Part shown: in pieces, positions 7,301 to 10,622 of the stretch
Numbering within the stretch: the stretch's first letter is position 1
How the letters are laid out: every line of letters starts with the position of its first letter
DNA from: a bacterium
GTDB taxonomy: Bacteria; Nitrospinota_A; UBA7883; JACRGQ01
Direction: 5' to 3'
DNA length: 10,622 nt
Assembly (NCBI GenBank): GCA_021815535.1
Contig: JAKAGL010000054.1
Coordinates: forward strand, 371-10,992
Position numbers and translations under genes: made by a program
The notes under the pieces: generated by a model
The model's input: only the letters and a program-made list of their open reading frames with translations
The model's database searches: none
What the model was told of the DNA's origin: nothing

Positions 7301-8126
7301 CATCGACCTTGAGATGCACTATTACCACGATCGGTTCACGTTCAAGAAAATCCACTTTGGCGCCTATCAAGGGAGCTGCGATGCAACAGGCGATATAAAC
7401 GTGGAACCGGACAAACCGTTATTCAGCACCAAAATGAAATTAACGGCGGTTGAAATGGAACCGCTGATAAAGGACGTCTGGCCGAACATAAAGAAGATAA
7501 CCGGAAGAATGAACCTGGATGGCGCCTTTAACGGCGAGGGACTGGAATGGAAAGACCTCCGCCATACCCTGAACGGAACCGCGCGGTTTAAAGCGGCGGA
7601 CGGCCTTATTTCGCAGATCGGCGGATGGGCGGACTTTTTTTCCGTGATCAATATTTCTCCGCTGTTGGAAAAACGGGCCACCCGCCAGGAAGGTGAGGGC
7701 CTGCCGTACAGCAGCATTGCGGGAACGATGGAAATAAAAAAAGGAACGGGCCACACCGACGATCTCTTGTTGGAAGGAAATGTGATACGTATGTCGGCCA
7801 GCGGTGACATCCATTTTAGCGATGGAACGGTAAAACTTCTGCTCGGGGTAAAACCGTTTACGTCGATCGATACGATCATTTCCCATATTCCGGTGGCGGG
7901 CACCCTCCTGACCGGCGACCAGAAATCGCTGGTCATTTCATATTACGACGTGACCGGCCCGATGGATGCCCCGGAGATCAAAGCAGTGCCCGGAGAATCG
8001 GTTGCCCGCGCAATTTTAGGTATTTTCCAAAGGATGCTTGAAGCCCCGGCGCGGGCGCTTTCCACGGAAAAAGGGCTGGAAAACCTTAAAGAGAAGAAAT
8101 CTGAAAAAACGCCTGCAAAAAACTAA
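4356..8126 (+). CDS. AsmA/YhdP-like large envelope protein, probable intermembrane lipid transport
   Basis: A 1256-residue protein anchored by one N-terminal membrane helix (about 8-27), with the rest predicted in the periplasm. The segment after the helix (LNNYRNRITSEIARTSGIQV, 35-54) is typical of AsmA N-termini. The long middle is rich in alternating beta strands; three stretches, near 494-545, 616-665 and 889-940, look like copies of one module, two sharing KGNLVSF (502-508 and 897-903). Residues about 1072-1212 resemble the AsmA-like C-terminal domain of YhdP-type proteins (ISPLLEKRA, LPYSSIAGTMEIKKG, KSLVISYYDVTGPMDAPEIK). A charged tail ends in KKSEKTPAKN. AsmA-clan proteins (YhdP, TamB) form long beta grooves implicated in moving phospholipids from inner to outer membrane; that role is inferred here. 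There is no ribosome binding site before ATG 4356. It follows the lgt operon by 37 bases and may be partly co-transcribed. Confidence 0.88.
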   Translation: MNKVFNWARIAVAATFIAGAIAFGAMEIAKHYINLNNYRNRITSEIARTSGIQVGFERLEWLPYRPGIAAILPTIGKNIRANRLEAVVWLPSLLFGPPRLSRLSIDGLVVNVERDQEGRWNLAHLFTGQEKGGSLPAPPDNTIITNGSVTLSDAYAPLHATVIDEPHQTNYDYRAAKNYYLAEDTEQSLMPPITPAEPVDPATLFPLESDTGKPPADKQLAAKLLMLEGIDLHFHVGRWLFPTLIQFKAGLIDPSLKKNPLYRNLKPGTIELSLKSRFGAPAWDWNNSLTKGTINVDSIYSGSFDAYFSNLLPEHYSRKIYSFKLKFDGRPSKEMPFSGSLSARSVDHVINPELFTGSTHEPRRFNFAGAIRPNVISLDHFEIYLPGARLDVGMQIANYLKPDPNITLRASTSFVQLDKLDLLVPPTYLANPVVSAIRKSVGGGRFRVSGLTFNGPFSAFMHIAKPENLERVSGRLELEDASFLIRGMKLPVQGIKGIIDIKGNLVSFQNLSAVHGKSAITKLRGSISGLGTTPVLDAVMTANVDVAELREKALSRIVSKNLEDMIAPVRDIKGTVSATVNVQAGLLEQKITKLDADILFSNVGFRHDQFKVPVSGFNGTFHVTPTIVEIKDASFNVEDSAITVNGEVRRYAEPDYDMNMKIDIVGGIPRLSDNPLLAARLREGFTGNIMGNIDLSGTLDHLAFSQEFNLTQANVKFLGIIDKPPSHKLNISAKGTLQGGKRLVINEGRVDFGNSRIRFHGLAPDAHSWKGYDFRADVDDIDLADGPAYIQGFGAGMIKGAVKGEVHITDGGKKPVASGTLKAKIDDINLGQLERFKETLPVLGYLKLEGNVKGDVLARFSPGDMPKVNGWLSGKNVGFYTILPKKFQNIRGTIKLKGNLVSFNGIPFTSGNSSGTATGSLLIQKKPVLRLDVRASRLELGDTVWLEGAPDPWWTEKTKFSPELFIKARSNSGTLDIIPYKDIDLEMHYYHDRFTFKKIHFGAYQGSCDATGDINVEPDKPLFSTKMKLTAVEMEPLIKDVWPNIKKITGRMNLDGAFNGEGLEWKDLRHTLNGTARFKAADGLISQIGGWADFFSVINISPLLEKRATRQEGEGLPYSSIAGTMEIKKGTGHTDDLLLEGNVIRMSASGDIHFSDGTVKLLLGVKPFTSIDTIISHIPVAGTLLTGDQKSLVISYYDVTGPMDAPEIKAVPGESVARAILGIFQRMLEAPARALSTEKGLENLKEKKSEKTPAKN

Positions 8127-8139
8127 AATCTGTTTTTAG
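8118..8139 (+). terminator. AT-rich hairpin over the stop of the AsmA-like gene, weak terminator candidate
   Basis: AAAAAC (8118-8123) can pair with GTTTTT (8132-8137), or alternatively CTAAAA (8123-8128) with TTTTAG (8134-8139). The structure includes the TAA stop (8124-8126) and its right arm supplies a T run. The stem is weak because it has almost no GC pairs. It lies just upstream of the -10 element of the LOG gene. Confidence 0.3.
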
Positions 8140-8151
8140 ACCCGCCGCTAA

Positions 8152-8160
8152 TGCTAGAAT
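8152..8160 (+). promoter_or_regulatory. Extended -10 element upstream of the LOG-family gene
   Basis: TGC-TAGAAT (8152-8160) matches TGnTATAAT except for one base. Eight bases separate it from ATG 8169. It overlaps the alternative ATG at 8151, so if it is a real promoter the translated start must be 8169. No good -35 is visible. Confidence 0.4.
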
Positions 8161-8168
8161 TTGCATAC

Positions 8169-8891
8169 ATGACAAGGCAATTTGAAAACAGGCCCGACCT
8201 CGAAAAAAAAGGGGATATTGTTTCCCAGATTTACCACAATCTTCCCGAGGGCCTTTCCGACGAGGATATCAACCGCCTCAAAAAGATCGTTTCTGAGTTT
8301 GCCAATGGTTTCCGCATACTGATGGACAAAGGTCCCTATGTGACCGTTTTCGGCTCCAGCCGTATCAGCGCCGACTCCCCGGAATACCATATGGGGATGG
8401 AACTGGGAGAAAAACTGGCCAAAATCGGCTATTCCGTATTGACGGGCGGCGGGCCGGGAGTGATGGAAGCGGTAAACCGTGGGGCGCATGAAGCCAACGG
8501 CCACTCGGCGGGGATAAACATTTTTCTCCCGGAAGAGCAAAAGGCTAATCCTTACATTGAACCGGCCATTACGATGAATTACTTTTTCGTGCGGAAAGTG
8601 CTTTTGCTTAAGTATTCCACCGCGTTTATTTTTATGCCCGGCGGATTTGGCACGCTCGATGAGCTGTTTGAAACCGTTACGTTGGTACAGACAAGAAAAA
8701 TAGCGCCCTTTCCGGTTATCCTTGTCGGCAGGGAATTCTGGAGCGGACTGCTTGAGTGGATCGGAAAAAGGCTGCAAAATGAGAAAATGATCAGTCCCAG
8801 CGACATGCACTGCCTCTATCTGGCCGATACCGTTCCCGAGATTATCCAAATAATGGAGGAGAAGGCCCCTCTGTATGACCATCATGATTGA
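8169..8891 (+). CDS. LOG-family nucleotide 5'-monophosphate phosphoribohydrolase
   Basis: LOG ('Lonely Guy') proteins cleave the N-glycosidic bond of nucleoside 5'-monophosphates, releasing base and ribose 5-phosphate, in the cytoplasm. In plants and some bacteria the product is an active cytokinin; in most bacteria they are nucleotide nucleosidases once misannotated as lysine decarboxylases. From ATG 8169 the protein has 240 residues. VTVFGSSRI (58-66) opens the Rossmann-like fold, GGGPGVME (93-100) binds phosphate, and PGGFGT-LDE (157-165) is the family signature with catalytic E165. About 55 mostly helical residues precede the core, as in the longer LOG class. The frame can also open at ATG 8151, adding MLEFAY, but neither start has a ribosome binding site. 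I prefer 8169 because an extended -10 overlaps the 8151 codon. Physiological substrate unknown. Confidence 0.9.
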   Translation: MTRQFENRPDLEKKGDIVSQIYHNLPEGLSDEDINRLKKIVSEFANGFRILMDKGPYVTVFGSSRISADSPEYHMGMELGEKLAKIGYSVLTGGGPGVMEAVNRGAHEANGHSAGINIFLPEEQKANPYIEPAITMNYFFVRKVLLLKYSTAFIFMPGGFGTLDELFETVTLVQTRKIAPFPVILVGREFWSGLLEWIGKRLQNEKMISPSDMHCLYLADTVPEIIQIMEEKAPLYDHHD

Positions 8892-8911
8892 ATTATCCAT
8901 GTTTTCCGTGA

Positions 8912-8955
8912 AGGGCTGCGATCGCCGGCCCATAAAAGGCACTCGTGCAAGCCCT
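8912..8955 (+). other. Possible structured leader between LOG and the histidine kinase
   Basis: The 109-base gap 8892-9000 contains AGGGCTGC (8912-8919), which can pair with GC-A-AGCCCT (8947-8955), giving about 8 bp with one bulged A. A smaller inner GCC/GGC pairing is possible at 8924-8926 with 8938-8940, and a GCGATCGC palindrome sits at 8918-8925. No T run follows, so it is not an intrinsic terminator. It matches no riboswitch class that I can recognise, and I see no clear promoter in the gap. Confidence 0.25.
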
Positions 8956-9000
8956 GGGAGATAAGGCAAAGTGGATACCTTTAAATAAGGCCGGAAAAGA

Positions 9001-10176
9001 ATGCTGACAAGGCTGGATGAACTGTTGCACCGTCAGAGCGACACAATATTGCGGCAATATGTCGCGGCGTTGCAGCGGATATCGGAAACATACCGGCGGC
9101 GGCCCGAATATGAGCTTCGGCAAACGGGCAAAGCCGCATTCGACGCCAGTCTCTCTTTCATACTCCGCGGAACCCCCGGGCCTATCAACCGATTCATCGA
9201 TGATATTGTCCAGAAACGAAGTGACGCCGGATTCAAACTGGAAGAAGTTCAGGAAGCCTTTCAGATGTTCCGCGACATTGTGCGCCACATTATCGTGGAA
9301 CATATGCCCCATGAAGACATCAACGCGGCCCTTGAGATGGTTGATCAATGCACCAATTACGCCATCCGCCAGTTCAGCGGGAAGTTCATTTCCCGCCAGG
9401 AAAATGAAATGCGGACAGTGAACATCATACTTTCCGCGGCACTGGAAGACCTCAAGCGGGAACGGGCCAACGTGCTGGCCGCCAACAAACTCAAAGATCA
9501 GTTCCTGGCCAATGTGTCCCATGAGCTCAAAACGCCACTTACCGGCATCATCGGCTTCAGCAAAATATTGATCGGCATGGAAAACGGCGATCCGAAAACA
9601 AAAGACAAGCTGCGCGTCATCAATGAACAGGGCCGCGCGTTGTTGCGCATGATAAACACTCTGCTCCTGATCTCCGAAATCAACGCCGGAGCCATTCAGA
9701 TCAGCCGCGACGCGGTGGATTTCAGGGATTTGGTGGATCTGGCAATTCAGAACATAAAGAAACTTAAGGTTGCCGAAAACCACCCGATCACTATGGAGAT
9801 CAGGGGGGATGTTCCCGTCATCATTTGTGATTCGGAAAAAATGATGGAAGTGGTATATGAGCTTCTCCTCAACAGCCTGAAATTCTCAGAATCAGGAGCC
9901 GAGGTTCAACTGCGCCTGCATCACAACAACGGCCGTCTGATCCTGACCGTTGTTGATGAAGGCGTGGGAATCAACACGGAGGACCTCAACCATATCTTCT
10001 CGGCGTTCTACCAGCTTGATGGATCCATCACCCGCAAATACGGCGGGAACGGACTTGGACTGACCATGATAAAAAAGGTGATCGAGCTGCACAACGGATC
10101 GATCAGCGTAACAAGCAATCCCGGGAAAGGGAGCACCTTTACCGTGACAATACCTTCGGCTCAAGCTTCGAATTAA
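9001..10176 (+). CDS. Soluble sensor histidine kinase with RsbRD-type N-terminal domain
   Basis: A 391-residue cytoplasmic two-component kinase with no membrane segment. Residues about 5-135 are helical and resemble the RsbRD/RsbU-type N-terminal domain found in stressosome-related proteins and some kinases (EEVQEAFQMFRDIVRHIIVE at 81-100). A coiled linker (about 135-168) leads to the HisKA dimerisation domain, with phospho-acceptor H174 in FLANVSHELKTPLTGIIGFS (168-187). The ATPase domain shows the N box (E287, N291), G1 box DEGVGI (319-324), F box around F333/F336 and G2 box GGNGLGL (348-354). No receiver domain is attached and no response regulator is visible nearby, so the partner is unknown. 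GGA at 8993-8995 (or AAGG at 8987-8990) can serve as ribosome binding site for ATG 9001. It converges with another kinase gene 16 bases downstream. What the N-terminus senses cannot be told from sequence. Confidence 0.93.
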   Translation: MLTRLDELLHRQSDTILRQYVAALQRISETYRRRPEYELRQTGKAAFDASLSFILRGTPGPINRFIDDIVQKRSDAGFKLEEVQEAFQMFRDIVRHIIVEHMPHEDINAALEMVDQCTNYAIRQFSGKFISRQENEMRTVNIILSAALEDLKRERANVLAANKLKDQFLANVSHELKTPLTGIIGFSKILIGMENGDPKTKDKLRVINEQGRALLRMINTLLLISEINAGAIQISRDAVDFRDLVDLAIQNIKKLKVAENHPITMEIRGDVPVIICDSEKMMEVVYELLLNSLKFSESGAEVQLRLHHNNGRLILTVVDEGVGINTEDLNHIFSAFYQLDGSITRKYGGNGLGLTMIKKVIELHNGSISVTSNPGKGSTFTVTIPSAQASN

Positions 10177-10178
10177 CC

Positions 10179-10209
10179 GATCCATAAAACTATCAAGTTT
10201 TGGCGGATC
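10179..10209. terminator. AT-rich hairpin between convergent kinase genes, possible bidirectional terminator
   Basis: AAAACT (10186-10191) pairs perfectly with AGTTTT (10196-10201) around an ATCA loop. An outer GATCC (10179-10183) can pair with GGATC (10205-10209) across a small asymmetric internal loop. It lies just after the + strand kinase stop and spans the - strand kinase stop (10193-10195, in the loop). A-run and T-run arms are present in both directions, but the inner stem is weak and no separate T tract follows. Confidence 0.4.
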
Positions 10210-10622
10210 CCCTGCCGGCCGCTTTCGCTGGAAAATAAACCGTAAAGGTTGACCCGCTTCCCGCAATGCTTGACAGTTCAACCGAGCCGCCATGCATTTC
10301 TGTCAGCTCTTTTACAAGATTAAGCCCCAGACCCGTTCCGGCGTGCTTGCGGTTGTCGGAGCCGTCTACCTGATGGAAACGGTCCCATATCAACGCATGA
10401 TGTTCGGCGGGAATGCCTATGCCCGAATCGGAAACGCTTATCCGGTATCCCCCCGGCGCGGCCGCCAGTTCAACCCGCACTCCGCCACGGTCGGTAAATT
10501 TGATGGCGTTGCTCAACAGGTTGATAACCACCTGCTTCACCTTGCGCCTGTCGCACACGATGGGGGAACTCCCGGTTGGGAAATCCGTTGTGAGCGAAAG
10601 GTCCTTCTTCTTGGCCAGGCTG
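10193..10622 (-). CDS. Histidine kinase, C-terminal ATPase domain (5' part beyond right edge)
   Basis: The - strand frame is open from the right edge to TGA at 10195-10193, so about 142 C-terminal residues are visible and the gene starts outside the window. The visible part is a HATPase_c domain: SLAKKKDLSLTTDFP at the very edge, then the N box (VKQVVINLLSNAIKFTDRGG), G1 box DSGIGIP, F box WDRFHQVDGS, G2 box GTGLGL and the closing GSGSTFTVYFP. Catalysis would be ATP binding for autophosphorylation of a His that is not in view. GTG at 10558 looks like a possible start but lies inside the domain: coding sense continues upstream (TTDFPTGSSPIV) with family-typical content, so it is an internal Val. 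The domain resembles that of the neighbouring kinase in layout but not closely in sequence. It could be a hybrid or membrane kinase upstream; that cannot be judged here. Confidence 0.92.
   Translation of the reverse strand, partial: SLAKKKDLSLTTDFPTGSSPIVCDRRKVKQVVINLLSNAIKFTDRGGVRVELAAAPGGYRISVSDSGIGIPAEHHALIWDRFHQVDGSDNRKHAGTGLGLNLVKELTEMHGGSVELSSIAGSGSTFTVYFPAKAAGRGSAKT

Noticed and set aside
8918..8925. GCGATCGC octamer palindrome resembling the cyanobacterial HIP1 repeat.
   Set aside because: I noticed only this intergenic copy and nothing else suggests a cyanobacterium; a single palindrome is not informative.
8892..9000. Possible riboswitch upstream of the histidine kinase.
   Set aside because: A stem is possible, but I could not match the conserved cores of c-di-GMP, cobalamin or other known classes, and no terminator or sequestered binding site is evident.
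8154..9783. Long - strand frames opposite LOG and the histidine kinase (271 and 296 codons).
   Set aside because: They mirror the real genes, are rich in His, Gln and Arg without family motifs, and have no promoter or binding site that I can see.
10193..10558. A complete 121-residue stand-alone ATPase protein starting at GTG 10558.
   Set aside because: The frame stays open to the window edge with typical kinase sequence before the GTG, so this is the C-terminus of a larger kinase.
1..10622. Mobile element, CRISPR array, toxin-antitoxin pair, tRNA or defence system.
   Set aside because: No long direct or inverted terminal repeats, transposase or integrase motifs, spaced repeat array or tRNA-like fold was found; the genes are housekeeping, envelope and signalling types.

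Overview
The window reads as an ordinary chromosomal segment of a Gram-negative bacterium. Lgt and a large AsmA/YhdP-like protein both point to a cell envelope with an outer membrane. Base composition looks moderately GC-rich by eye. The lineage cannot be fixed from the sequence alone. The Lgt subtype, ThyX instead of ThyA, and a short MDR dehydrogenase beside a sugar nucleotidyltransferase would fit deltaproteobacterial or Nitrospinota-like groups, but that is only an impression. I see no insertion sequence, phage gene, CRISPR array, tRNA or rRNA.

Layout. Bases 1-82 hold the last codons of a + strand gene, followed by a strong intrinsic terminator (122-160). thyX is on the - strand (251-865). 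A 72-base divergent region (866-937) carries two candidate promoters whose -10 elements overlap, plus three alternating TGTAA-type boxes. It feeds thyX to the left and a tight + strand operon to the right: nucleotidyltransferase (938-1687), zinc-type MDR dehydrogenase (1684-2637), lgt (2637-3398) and a RluD-family pseudouridine synthase (3395-4318). Every junction in this run overlaps by 1 or 4 bases, so translational coupling is likely. Then come a 1256-residue AsmA/YhdP-like protein (4356-8126), a LOG-family nucleotide phosphoribohydrolase (8169-8891), and a soluble histidine kinase with an RsbRD-type N-terminus (9001-10176). The last gene, on the - strand, is the C-terminal part of a second histidine kinase that runs off the right edge. 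The two kinase genes converge on a 16-base gap with a shared AT-rich hairpin.

How the genes fit together. The central block is largely envelope biogenesis: nucleotide-sugar formation and a redox step (substrates unknown), lipidation of prolipoproteins by Lgt, and probable lipid handling by the AsmA-like protein. ThyX, the pseudouridine synthase and LOG are housekeeping nucleotide or RNA functions. The kinases add sensing, with no response regulator in view.

I did not find a clearly new system. The points most worth a second look are: possible leaderless transcripts for the AsmA-like and LOG genes, both preceded by TGnTAnAAT; the non-canonical active-site region of Lgt; the repeated beta module in the AsmA-like protein; and the overlapping divergent promoters.
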